Source: Collinsella sp. 4_8_47FAA | GTDB taxonomy: Bacteria; Actinomycetota; Coriobacteriia; Coriobacteriales; Coriobacteriaceae | DNA length: 64,000 bases | NCBI RefSeq assembly: GCF_000763055.1 | Contig: NZ_KN214136.1 | Location: 261,764 to 325,763 of the forward strand | Reading direction: 5' to 3' | Shown here: positions 32,265 through 40,392 of the stretch, piece by piece | Layout of the letters: every line of letters starts with the position of its first letter | How positions within the stretch are numbered: the first letter of the stretch is position 1 | Position numbers and translations under genes: made by a program | Notes under the pieces: model-generated | Seen by the model: only the letters and a program-made list of their open reading frames with translations | Database searches by the model: none | Told to the model about the DNA's origin: nothing

Positions 32265-33503
32265 TTAAAAGAAAGTCCAGTTTATCCTTCCCACTCCAAT
32301 TTTGGAATCCTCCGATGCGCCTTCGCACGCTCGCATGACCTCGATACCATGCGAGCGTGCGAACTCGACGAGCTCTGCGTTGCGGGCGTTTATGGTGCCG
32401 AAGGCGGCGGGGCACACGATAAGACGCGCGCAGTGGACGAGGAGCTCTTTGGCGCGGGCTATGGTTTTATCCCCGATCGGCTCGAAGGCGCGCTCGGCCA
32501 CGCATTCCGTCGCCAGGTCGCGCGCAAGCTCGCAGTCGATGTCCCCTTCGTGCAGAACGCCCGCGTAGAACGCCTTGCCCTGCCGGATGAGCTGGCGAAA
32601 CACAGCTGACCCCGTACCTGCGCCGGCGATGACGAACGTGTGCGCATCGCCGTGTGGGCGCCCAATTTCCACGCTGCCGAAGCGCTCGTTGAAGGTGCCA
32701 TGTTGAAGGCCGTAGAGCTCGCCAATCGTCTCGCGCGTGAATATGTCCTCGGGTGCGCCGGCGCGGAAGACCCGGCCGTCCTTCATGCAAATCACCTTGT
32801 CGGCGCTTTTCTGCGCGAGCTCGAGTTCGTGGATGGACATGATGACAGCCACATTCCGCGATTTCGCAAGGTGGCGAAGTATTCGCAGCAGGTCGATCTG
32901 GTAGCGGATATCGAGATATGACGTGGGCTCGTCGAGCACGAGCACACGCGGATCCTGTGCGATGGCGCGTGCGAGCATGACGCGCTGGCGTTGCCCGTCG
33001 CTTATCTGCATGAAGTCGCGCTCGGCGAACTCTTCCACATGTGCGGTTTTCATGGCCTCGTCGACCCGACTATGGTCGTCGGGCGAGAGTGTGCCCATTC
33101 GCCCGGTGTAGGGATGCCTTCCCGCCTCTATGATATCGCGGCAGGTGAGGAGCTCGGTCCGGGGTCGATCTGTCAGCATAACGGCAAGGTTCCTTGCGAA
33201 CTCCGCCGTCTTCCATCGGGAAATCTCCCGCCCGTCGAGCTCGACCGCGCCGGCAAGCGGTGCCAGATGGCGTGTGATGGTTTTCAAGATGGTCGACTTG
33301 CCCGAGCCGTTCGGCCCGATGAGCGCCACGACGTCGCCCGCGCGAACCTCCAGCTCGACGCCTTCGACTACGACCTTCTTGTCGTAGCCCGCCGACAGGT
33401 CGCTTATGCGGAAAAGCGGCGCTCCGTCAGCCTTCGTTGCGACCGGGGTTTCGAGGTTCGACTCCCCTCTGAGCGTTTTGGGCCGCGGCATGAATTCCCC
33501 CAT
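32265..33503 (-). CDS. btuD: Cobalamin/iron-chelate ABC transporter ATPase with C-terminal extension
   Basis: A 412-residue protein. Residues about 30-280 are an ABC ATPase of the FepC/BtuD family: Walker A GPNGSGKST, signature ISDGQRQR (Asp instead of Gly in LSGGQ), Walker B VLVLDEPT, and the switch His in IMSIHE. Residues about 281-412 are an extra domain not found in standard BtuD, with GAGTGSAVFRQL, GVLHEGDIDCELA and a Cys-containing C-terminal part. The start overlaps the BtuC stop region; ATG 33491 behind GGGGGA is an alternative start. Confidence 0.85.
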   Translation of the reverse strand: MGEFMPRPKTLRGESNLETPVATKADGAPLFRISDLSAGYDKKVVVEGVELEVRAGDVVALIGPNGSGKSTILKTITRHLAPLAGAVELDGREISRWKTAEFARNLAVMLTDRPRTELLTCRDIIEAGRHPYTGRMGTLSPDDHSRVDEAMKTAHVEEFAERDFMQISDGQRQRVMLARAIAQDPRVLVLDEPTSYLDIRYQIDLLRILRHLAKSRNVAVIMSIHELELAQKSADKVICMKDGRVFRAGAPEDIFTRETIGELYGLQHGTFNERFGSVEIGRPHGDAHTFVIAGAGTGSAVFRQLIRQGKAFYAGVLHEGDIDCELARDLATECVAERAFEPIGDKTIARAKELLVHCARLIVCPAAFGTINARNAELVEFARSHGIEVMRACEGASEDSKIGVGRINWTFF

Positions 33504-34544
33504 CTACCTCACTCGTTTCTTCAACATGAGTGCGATAACCACCGGCGCGCCGAAGATGGCGGTGACGGCGCTGATGGAAAGCTCGACGGGGGAGAACAGC
33601 GTGCGCGCGATCAAATCGCAGCCCGCGCAGAAGATGGCGCCTCCCAAGAAGCACGCAGGAATCACGCGGATGGGCTTCGACGACTTCAGCGCCGACTTAA
33701 CGAGATGCGGAACCGCGATGCCTACGAACGACACCGGACCAGCGAACGCGGTCACGCAGGCGGAGAGCATGCTCGCTAGAAGGACGAGCACCACGCGGAA
33801 GCGTGCGACGTTCACGCCGACGCTTTTCGCGTAGGCTTCTCCCAGCTGGAAGGCGGAAAGGGGCTTCGATATCGCGAATACGCATGCGCTCACGGTGATC
33901 ACCACGACCGCGATGACCGCGATGTCGTCCCAGCTCGAACCCGAGAAGCTACCCAAAGACCAGTTGTGCAGGTTCACGATGGACTGGTCGTCGGCGAAGG
34001 CGATGAGAAAGTTCGTCGCCGCCGAGCAGATGTATCCCACCATGACGCCCGCCACGATGAGCATGGCCATGGAACTTATGCGCCGTGCGATGAGGAGCAC
34101 GAAGCCGATGGTGATAAGCGATCCCAGAAACGCTGCGGCCACCATGGCCGGCGAGGACATGGCCTGGTTCGCGCCCAGAAGTACGATCATCGTAAGCGCG
34201 ACAACGAACTTTGCGCCCGAGGAGACGCCCAAGATGAACGGGTCGGCGATGGGGTTGTTGAAAAACGTCTGCAGCAGGAACCCGGAGAGCGAAAGTGCCC
34301 CGCCGAGAAGCACGGCTGAAAGCACGCGCGGCAGACGAATCTCCCAGATGATCTGGATTTCCATGGAATTGGCCGCGCCTCCCGAAAGGATGCCGGGGAT
34401 GTGGTCTGCGGGCACGAGCACGCTCCCGATGCACAGGTTGGCCCCGACGAGCACGATGAGGGCAACAGCGAGCAGCGCCGTCACGACGCGACACCGCGCG
34501 GCGCGCCCCGATTCGTCGTATGTCATGGAAAGCCGGCTTCTCAT
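33504..34544 (-). CDS. btuC: Cobalamin/iron-chelate ABC transporter permease (FecCD/BtuC family)
   Basis: A 346-residue membrane protein with about 9-10 hydrophobic segments. FecCD-family landmarks are LPRVLSAVLLGGALSLSG, NPIADPFILGVSSGAKF and the cytoplasmic RARLGA-like loop LGEAYAKSVGVNVARFRV that contacts the ATPase. AGPVSFVGIAVPHLVKS is the family's second signature. It lies 4 bases after btuF and is directly joined to btuD. Family members import corrinoids, haem or siderophores; the riboswitch upstream of the operon favours corrinoids. Confidence 0.9.
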   Translation of the reverse strand: MRSRLSMTYDESGRAARCRVVTALLAVALIVLVGANLCIGSVLVPADHIPGILSGGAANSMEIQIIWEIRLPRVLSAVLLGGALSLSGFLLQTFFNNPIADPFILGVSSGAKFVVALTMIVLLGANQAMSSPAMVAAAFLGSLITIGFVLLIARRISSMAMLIVAGVMVGYICSAATNFLIAFADDQSIVNLHNWSLGSFSGSSWDDIAVIAVVVITVSACVFAISKPLSAFQLGEAYAKSVGVNVARFRVVLVLLASMLSACVTAFAGPVSFVGIAVPHLVKSALKSSKPIRVIPACFLGGAIFCAGCDLIARTLFSPVELSISAVTAIFGAPVVIALMLKKRVR

Positions 34545-34548
34545 GGCG

Positions 34549-36120
34549 CTAGCCGAGCTTCCTCAGATAATGGAAGTTGCTCGCGTCATCGCCGGTGAAC
34601 GCCCCGTGCAGCTCGTCGATAATGTCGGCGGTGGAAGTCATCTGCTGGTACATGTCGGCGCTTGTGACCCAGACGTTGCCGTTCTTCACGGCTTTGAACT
34701 GCGACAATAGCGCGTTTTTGCCTACGAAGTCGTTCAAGGTGGCAACCGATTCGTCGATGGTGCCGTTGTAGACGATAATGTCGGCATCCTTCGCCGTCGC
34801 GTAGAAGCGCTCCATTTCGAGCGTTACTGACGAACCTGACGTCGACGCCGTCTGCGCGTCATCGAGCGCGTAGTTGCCGCCTGCAAGCTCGATCATCTGC
34901 GCCACGTAGTCGCCCGCCCGCCGCGTGACGGCGGCCCCGTTCGAGTTAATGTAGAAATACGCCACGGTTTTACCTGACGACGCGAGCCTCGACGTTTGCT
35001 CGACGCGGGCCTTCTGCTCGTTGAACAGGTGCGCGGCCTCGTCTTCCTTGTCGAACAGGACGCCGAAAAGCTTAATCCACTCGACGCGCCCGAGTGCTTC
35101 GGGCTCGCTCGACGACTGTTCGGTGAGCACGACGAGCCCGAGCTTCTGCAGCTTTTCCTTCACATCGGGCGTGTGGTTGATCATGGTGTTCTCGATGGCG
35201 AGCGTGCAGCCCGAGGCCGATATTCGCTCGTAGTCGGGCGCGCTGTACTTGCCGCCGTAGGCGATCGCCCCACTTTCGAGTGCGCTTTTGAAGCCCGCGA
35301 CCGAGCAATCGTCGGCCTTCGTGCCCGACATGAGGATGTTGTCGTTCGCATCGAGCGCGTCGACCAGGCACATCGTCGCCGACGACACGAGGTACACCTT
35401 GTTGGCGGGACGCCTTATGACCGCGATGTCGGAGCTCAACCCATCAGGTACCTTTGCATCTTGCGGTACCACGAGGAAGCGCTCCCCGTTCGAAATGCAG
35501 ATAAGCCGCAGGCCGCCTTCGTACTCGTCGACAGTGAAGTGCTCGGCGTATTCAAGCTGAAGCGCCCCCGTCGGCTCCCAGCCGCAGCCCAAATCGGCGT
35601 TGTGGAAGTCGGCCGCGGCGCTTGAAGCCGTTCCCGCAGGGGAGCCGCCGCTTGCATCGTCGCCCGATTTCTCCTTCATGGTGGATGAGTCGAAGTGGAA
35701 CGTGTAGTCGATGGTGTGCGGCGTCGACATGGCGACGGTCTCGGCCGACACGGCGATGTCCTCGTCGAGCGTGACGGGTATCTCGAACGTGGAGTTGCCG
35801 CCGTCGTTTACGGGCGCGTAGTCCACGCCGTTGACGGTCATTTTGTCGTAGTTCGAACTCGACCAGGTGATGGTCGCGGTGTAGGTGTCGCCATCCTTCA
35901 CAATTGTGGTGGGTGAGGCGATGCTTGCGCGCCCTGACCCGCCGGAGAGCGAGACGCTCACAGTGTATTCCTGAGAGCCCGCCGTGCCACCGGTCGCGTT
36001 CGGGCTCGCACTGCACCCCGCGAAGGGAAGCGCGAACAGGGCGACGAGAACGCAGGCGATCGCGCGCACCGCGATGCTGCGACGCTTCCTGCTTTCCCCC
36101 TTGGGAAGAATCGACCGCAT
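34549..36120 (-). CDS. ABC transporter substrate-binding lipoprotein with extra N-terminal beta domain
   Basis: A 523-residue lipoprotein. The signal peptide ends in the lipobox LPFAGC (Cys36). Residues about 50-145 form a Ser/Thr-rich beta domain whose spacing matches the small lipoprotein encoded next to it (IVKDGDTYTATITW / LIVENGSMHCVMTL; FEIPVTLDED / YDVPVEALDED). The remainder is a type III periplasmic-binding domain (BtuF/FepB class) with VAYFYINSNGAAV and AQMIELAGGNYALDD. It should capture the ligand at the cell surface and hand it to BtuC. Four bases separate it from each neighbouring gene. Confidence 0.82.
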   Translation of the reverse strand: MRSILPKGESRKRRSIAVRAIACVLVALFALPFAGCSASPNATGGTAGSQEYTVSVSLSGGSGRASIASPTTIVKDGDTYTATITWSSSNYDKMTVNGVDYAPVNDGGNSTFEIPVTLDEDIAVSAETVAMSTPHTIDYTFHFDSSTMKEKSGDDASGGSPAGTASSAAADFHNADLGCGWEPTGALQLEYAEHFTVDEYEGGLRLICISNGERFLVVPQDAKVPDGLSSDIAVIRRPANKVYLVSSATMCLVDALDANDNILMSGTKADDCSVAGFKSALESGAIAYGGKYSAPDYERISASGCTLAIENTMINHTPDVKEKLQKLGLVVLTEQSSSEPEALGRVEWIKLFGVLFDKEDEAAHLFNEQKARVEQTSRLASSGKTVAYFYINSNGAAVTRRAGDYVAQMIELAGGNYALDDAQTASTSGSSVTLEMERFYATAKDADIIVYNGTIDESVATLNDFVGKNALLSQFKAVKNGNVWVTSADMYQQMTSTADIIDELHGAFTGDDASNFHYLRKLG

Positions 36121-36124
36121 GGCG

Positions 36125-36658
36125 TTACTTCAGTGCGTCGGCGCGCAGATCGACGCCGGCGGATTCGAACACGAGCGTGCGGTCGTACCACTGCTCTTTT
36201 CTAATACTCCACGCGGCGCAGGCGGTGTCCTCGTCGAGCGCTTCAACGGGCACGTCGTAGGTGTACTTGCCTTCCGCGTTTTCCACATAGGGGATGAAGT
36301 CGGCCTCGCTCGCGGCGGCAGCCTCGTCGCCCGTGCCCATGAAGAGCTTGCCGTAGCCCGTGCCGGAAAGCGTCATCACGCAGTGCATGGAGCCGTTTTC
36401 CACGATGAGCTGGGCGTCCACAATCCTGAACATGTTCGAGCTGGAATCTACGGTGATCGGATAGGTGCCGTCGGCCACCTTGTCGGCGGTGATGGGGGCA
36501 GCGCTTGCGCCCTCGGGCGCATCGGCCGCCTGTTCGGTCTTTTCCTGGGAATCGGCATCGCTTGCCTTTGCGCTGTCGATTGAATTTCCGCCGCAGCCGG
36601 CGAGCGAGAACGCGAAAAGCGCCGCTGACAGGGCGAAGGCGAGGGTTTTCTTCAACAT
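36125..36658 (-). CDS. Small lipoprotein sharing a domain with the adjacent binding protein
   Basis: A 177-residue lipoprotein with lipobox SLAGC (Cys22), an acidic low-complexity linker (about 25-55) and a single beta-rich domain (about 60-175): DGTYPITVDSSSNMFRIVDAQ, then SMHCVMTLSGTGYGKLFMG, DVPVEALDEDTACAAWS and WYDRTLVFES (all in pieces). The domain is homologous to the N-terminal domain of the binding protein downstream. It resembles surface iron- or haem-transport-associated domains, but I cannot assign a ligand. It is co-transcribed with cbiK and the transporter. Confidence 0.7.
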   Translation of the reverse strand: MLKKTLAFALSAALFAFSLAGCGGNSIDSAKASDADSQEKTEQAADAPEGASAAPITADKVADGTYPITVDSSSNMFRIVDAQLIVENGSMHCVMTLSGTGYGKLFMGTGDEAAAASEADFIPYVENAEGKYTYDVPVEALDEDTACAAWSIRKEQWYDRTLVFESAGVDLRADALK

Positions 36659-36686
36659 GGAGGGAGGTTCCTTTCAATCGCTTCGA

Positions 36687-36767
36687 CCGCCCGCTCGTGC
36701 GGTGGGCGGGCGGGACGCGAATGCAACGGGCATGCGCCGTCGGTCGGGGAAGGCGCATGCCCGTTGC
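36687..36767 (-). other. Two strong hairpins between cbiK and the lipoprotein gene
   Basis: CCGCCCGC (36687-36694) pairs with GCGGGCGG (36706-36713). A 16-bp perfect stem joins 36723-36738 and 36752-36767 over a 13-base loop. No T-tract follows on the minus strand. The position inside the operon suggests mRNA processing or differential stability. Confidence 0.6.
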
Positions 36768-36803
36768 ACGGGGACGCGACCGGCGCCCCCGTGCGCGGCG
36801 AGT

Positions 36804-37730
36804 TTACAGCTTGGCGATGGCGTCGTCCACGTGTGAGACGTAGATGTCGTCGACCGCGGCGTTCTGTCCCAGACCCTGGAGCAGGCACGTCACTTCGAAG
36901 CCGGCGGCCACGAACTTCGCAGCCCAGCTGTCGGGGTCGGTCTCGTCTGCCATGTCGTTGTTCGCGTGGTCGCCCGCGACCACCATGAACGGCGCGAGCA
37001 CGGCCTTCTTGTACCCTGCGGCGCTCGCGGCGGCGATAACATCCTCGCAGGTCGGTTCAGCCTCGACGGTGCCGACGAAGAACTGCGTCAAGCCCTCGTT
37101 CTTGAACACTTCCTGCATCTTGGCATAGTCGGCGTTGGAATCGGCTTCGGTGCCGTGGCCCATGAGGCACAGCGCCGTCTTGCCGTCGTCGAAGGACGCC
37201 ATGTTCTCCTTAATGGCGGCGGCCACCTTCTTGTAGTCGTCGTCGGAGGTGAGCAGCGGGTCGCCGAGCGAGATCTTGTCGAACTTGTCGGCGTACTTGT
37301 CGAGCTCGTCTTTCACGTCGGCGTATTCCAGGCCAGCCATGAGATGCGTCGGCTGCACGACGATTTCCTTCACGCCGTCTTCCACGCAGCGGTCGAGCGC
37401 CTCGGTCATGTTGTCGATCGTGATGCCGTCGCGCTTCTTCAGCTTGTCGATGATGATCTGCGCGGTGAAGGCGCGGCGGATGTCGTAGTCCTGCCAGTAC
37501 TTCTCGCGGATAGCGTCTTCGATGGCGCCGATGGTGATGTGGCGCGAGTCGTTGTAGCTCGTGCCGAAGCTCGTGACGAGGATGACCGGCTTCACGGCCT
37601 TCTCCTTTTCGCTCGATTTCTCGGAACTCGCGGAGGTGCTGGAGCAGCCCGCGAGCGCGACTCCGGCGAGCGCGAAGGCTCCGGTTGCTGCGGCGCCCAT
37701 GAAGCCGCGGCGTGACATCTGGTCGGACAT
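36804..37730 (-). CDS. cbiK: Exported sirohydrochlorin cobaltochelatase CbiK (lipoprotein)
   Basis: A 308-residue chelatase of the CbiK family. His in QPTHLMAGLEY, Glu in GTVEAEPT and His in VAGDHANNDMA fit the metal/active-site residues, and GHGTE is also typical. Unlike cytoplasmic CbiK, it has a twin-arginine-like leader (MSRRGFMGAA) and a lipobox (ALAGC), so it should be anchored outside the membrane. The ATG at 37730 follows GGAAAGGAAAAACC; the longer frame to 37817 enters the riboswitch leader. It is the first gene of the riboswitch-controlled transporter operon. It may insert cobalt into, or bind, a tetrapyrrole at the surface. Confidence 0.85.
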   Translation of the reverse strand: MSDQMSRRGFMGAAATGAFALAGVALAGCSSTSASSEKSSEKEKAVKPVILVTSFGTSYNDSRHITIGAIEDAIREKYWQDYDIRRAFTAQIIIDKLKKRDGITIDNMTEALDRCVEDGVKEIVVQPTHLMAGLEYADVKDELDKYADKFDKISLGDPLLTSDDDYKKVAAAIKENMASFDDGKTALCLMGHGTEADSNADYAKMQEVFKNEGLTQFFVGTVEAEPTCEDVIAAASAAGYKKAVLAPFMVVAGDHANNDMADETDPDSWAAKFVAAGFEVTCLLQGLGQNAAVDDIYVSHVDDAIAKL

Positions 37731-37844
37731 GGTTTTTCCTTTCCTCGGTTTGCCGGTCCCCCGGCGACAGTTGCTTGTCGGCACAAGCGAAAGAAAAGCG
37801 CACCCCTCGGGGTTCACAAGGAGCTAACGCCACGGCGATGCCGT

Positions 37845-37975
37845 GAGGAAAAGGCGAAGCAGTCTGGCTTGGGGCGCGAGGCGGTTCGCCCGCGCGTCCT
37901 ATACAGTAATGTCCCTTGCCCAGGATTCCCACCTGGTTCCCTCCGCAAGCCAGCGCGGGCTGTGCGGGCGCCGCG
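37845..37975 (-). promoter_or_regulatory. Cobalamin riboswitch controlling the cbiK-lipoprotein-btuFCD operon
   Basis: Read on the minus strand the element shows GAGGGAA, GGTGGGAATCC, GGGACATTACTGTA and closing strands GGCTT / AAGCC. These are the conserved core of cobalamin aptamers; the B12 box normally reads GCCACTG. Downstream CACGGC/GCCGTG and GCTTGT/ACAAGC hairpins lie between the aptamer and the cbiK ribosome site and could form the expression platform. It ties this operon to corrinoid levels. Confidence 0.85.
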
Positions 37976-38188
37976 CCGGTCATTTCCTTTTATCCGATTG
38001 TCATATGCTCGTTGCCGAAACTTTTACTATGATAGTGGGCACTTGTGAACGTGTCAAAGCCCAGGGCGGGCGGCATTGCGCCTCCTGCCTGCGTATTTGC
38101 GCCCATTGCTGCCGCAGGCGCCGTGTTTTGCCCGCTGCGCGAATGGCGGCGTAAACGGTTGCGATGAGAAACGGGAAGGAAGGCTCGG
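37976..38188. other. Divergent promoter region of the island
   Basis: This region separates the riboswitch operon from the plus-strand cbi operon. TTGTCA and TATGAT-like boxes occur near 37998-38040 but with poor spacing, so no promoter is assigned. I see no second cobalamin aptamer on the plus strand. GGGAAGGAAGG precedes cbiF. Confidence 0.5.
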
Positions 38189-38980
38189 ATGATTCATATC
38201 GTTGGCGCAGGCTCGGGCGCCGCCGACCTTATCACGCTGCGCGGGGCGCGCCTTCTGCGCGCGGCCGACGTGGTCGTTTGGGCGGGGAGCCTTGTGAACC
38301 CCGAGCTGCTCGCTGAGTGCAAGGAATCCTGCGTCGTCTACGACAGCGCGCACATGACCTTGGAGGAAGTGCTCGACGTGATGTGCGCGGCGGATGCACG
38401 GGGCGAGGAAGTGGTGCGCCTGCACACGGGCGACCCGTGCCTGTACGGAGCCATCCAGGAGCAGATGGACGCGCTCGACGCGCGCGGCGTGGACTACGAG
38501 GTGGTGCCCGGCGTGTCGAGCTTTTGCGGTGCCGCGGCGGCGCTTCGCCAGGAATACACGCTGCCGGGAATCAGCCAGTCGGTCGTGATCACGCGGCTTT
38601 CCGGGCGCACCCCCATGCCCGCGGGCGAGGGCATGCGCACCATGGCGGAAAGCGGCTCGACTATGGTCATCTTCCTGAGCTCGGGTATGCTCGCCGAGCT
38701 TTCCGCCGAGCTTTTGGCCGCGGGCCGCAGCTCCGATGAGCCGGCGGCGCTCGTGTACAAGGCGACCTGGCCTGAGGAGCGCGTGGTGCGCTGCACAGTG
38801 GGCACGCTCGCCGATGCGGGCGCGCGAGAGGGCATCGACCGCACGGCGCTCGTGGTGGTGGGCCGCGTGCTCGGAGCTCGCGGCGGGCTTGCGCACAACG
38901 GTGCGCAAGCGGGGTCGTACGAGCGCAGCAAGCTTTACGACCCTTCGTTTGCCACGGGGTATCGGAAGGCGAGTAGCTAG
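38189..38980 (+). CDS. cbiF: Cobalt-precorrin-4 C11-methyltransferase
   Basis: A 263-residue SAM methyltransferase of the CbiF/CobM type. The N-terminal loop is VGAGSGAADLITLRG, the family's second loop is VWAGSLVNPE, HTGDPCLYGAI binds SAM, and VVPGVSSFCGAAAAL follows. It methylates C11 of the corrin ring precursor. It is the first gene of the plus-strand operon. GAAGGAAGG precedes the ATG. cbiD starts one base after the stop. Confidence 0.93.
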   Translation: MIHIVGAGSGAADLITLRGARLLRAADVVVWAGSLVNPELLAECKESCVVYDSAHMTLEEVLDVMCAADARGEEVVRLHTGDPCLYGAIQEQMDALDARGVDYEVVPGVSSFCGAAAALRQEYTLPGISQSVVITRLSGRTPMPAGEGMRTMAESGSTMVIFLSSGMLAELSAELLAAGRSSDEPAALVYKATWPEERVVRCTVGTLADAGAREGIDRTALVVVGRVLGARGGLAHNGAQAGSYERSKLYDPSFATGYRKASS

Positions 38981-38981
38981 C

Positions 38982-40166
38982 GTGGCCTTCGAGCACTACA
39001 TATATACCGGGACGACCCGCCTGCGCTGCGGCTACACCACGGGGAGCTGCGCCGCGCTCGCGGCGAAGGCGGCCTGCGAGATGCTCTTGTCACGAAAGCC
39101 CGTCGGCCGCGTGTCGGTCGTCACCCCCGGCGGGCTGCCCGTCGAGACGGATGTGGTCGACGCATGCATCGGCGAGGGGAGCGCCCAGTGCGCCGTGCGA
39201 AAGGACGCAGGCGACGATGCCGATGTGACCGACGGCGTGCTCGTGTACGCGCGCGTGGAACATGCGGGGTCGGGCACGGGTGCTGCGGGCAGCAAGGACG
39301 TGCCCGCGCACGAATCGGAAGTTTCCGTCGATGGCGGCGTGGGCGTGGGGCGCGTGACGTTGCCCGGGCTCGAGCAGCCGGTGGGGGCGGCCGCCATCAA
39401 CGCGACGCCGCGCGCGATGATTACTTCGGCGGTGCGTGAGGTGTGCGCCGCGCACGGCTTTTCTGGAAACATTGCTGTGACGATTTCGGTACCCGAGGGT
39501 GTTGCCCTTGCCGAAAAGACCTTCAACCCGCACCTGGGGATAGAGGACGGCATCTCCATCCTGGGAACGACGGGCATCGTCGAGCCGCGCAGCCTCGCTG
39601 CCTTGCGCGACAGCATCGAGCTCGAGATCCGGCAGCATGCGGCTATGGGGCGGCGCGGAGTCGTGCTCACGCCCGGCAACTACGGCGCGCAGTTCATCTC
39701 GGGGCATTTCCACCTAAACGGTGCGCCGGTGGTCTTCATCTCCAACTTTGTGGGCGATGCGATTGATTGCTGCGTTCGCGAGGGATTTACCAATGTCCTT
39801 CTTGTGGGACACATCGGCAAGCTGGTGAAGGTCGCGGGCGGCATCATGGACACCCATTCGCGTACCGCCGACTGCCGCGCGGAGATTCTGGCCGCCCACG
39901 CGGCCTTGGCCGGCGCGGGCGCGAAGACCGTGTGCGAGATCATGTCGTCGGTCACGACCACGGCGGCGCTCGAGGTAATCGAGGCCGCCGGCGTGGGGGA
40001 CGCTGCGCGCGCCTCGCTCGCTGCGGCAATCGAGGACAGGTTGCGCCGCCGCGCGGCGGGCGCATGCGACATCGCCGCGGTCGTGTTCGACGCCGAGCGC
40101 CGCGAGCTTTTCCGCACGTCGGGCGCCGATGCGGTTATCGGGGAATTGGGGGCGACGTATGAGTAA
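38982..40166 (+). CDS. cbiD: Cobalt-precorrin-5B C1-methyltransferase
   Basis: A 394-residue CbiD with a GTG start at 38982. Landmarks are LRCGYTTGSCAALAAKAA, the GVGRVTLPGL strand, INATPRAMI and LTPGNYGAQF. It methylates C1 in the anaerobic pathway, which marks the cluster as the early-cobalt-insertion route. It overlaps the remnant cbiL by 8 bases. Confidence 0.93.
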   Translation: MAFEHYIYTGTTRLRCGYTTGSCAALAAKAACEMLLSRKPVGRVSVVTPGGLPVETDVVDACIGEGSAQCAVRKDAGDDADVTDGVLVYARVEHAGSGTGAAGSKDVPAHESEVSVDGGVGVGRVTLPGLEQPVGAAAINATPRAMITSAVREVCAAHGFSGNIAVTISVPEGVALAEKTFNPHLGIEDGISILGTTGIVEPRSLAALRDSIELEIRQHAAMGRRGVVLTPGNYGAQFISGHFHLNGAPVVFISNFVGDAIDCCVREGFTNVLLVGHIGKLVKVAGGIMDTHSRTADCRAEILAAHAALAGAGAKTVCEIMSSVTTTAALEVIEAAGVGDAARASLAAAIEDRLRRRAAGACDIAAVVFDAERRELFRTSGADAVIGELGATYE

Positions 40167-40392
40167 AGGCGTGCTGTACGGGGTGCGCCGCGCAATCGGC
40201 TGGCCGGGGACGAAGGTGGTCATGAAGGCGCGCCGCTCGCTTGCGGACACGAAGCGCATCCTTCGCGAGGAGGGCGCCTTCGACGGTGCCGAGCTCGTAG
40301 AGGACTGTGGGCTTCCGGGCGAGCGCGTGTACCGCTCGCTCGACGATGTGCCCGATCGGGGCAGCTACTTCTCGACGATGGTGGTGCGCTAG
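40159..40392 (+). pseudogene. cbiL: cbiL (precorrin-2 C20-methyltransferase) with large in-frame internal deletion
   Basis: The 77-residue product begins MSKGVLYGV, like the start of CbiL proteins, and then jumps to a C-terminal part: PGTKVVMKARRSL, CGLPGERVY and GSYFSTMVVR match the last third of CbiL (MKxxxxL, LPGE, PYFSxxLV). About 130-140 residues are missing relative to the normal 230-240. The loss includes the SAM-binding GxGPGDP loop, the GDP motif and the PGVTSF region, so no methyltransferase activity is possible. The frame stays open and the spacing to cbiD (8-base overlap) and cbiG (adjacent) is kept, so coupling is preserved. Confidence 0.85.

Noticed and set aside
37976-38188. 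Second cobalamin aptamer, for the plus-strand cbi operon
   Set aside because: No GGGAA...GGTGxGAATCC...ACTGT pattern is visible on the plus strand.
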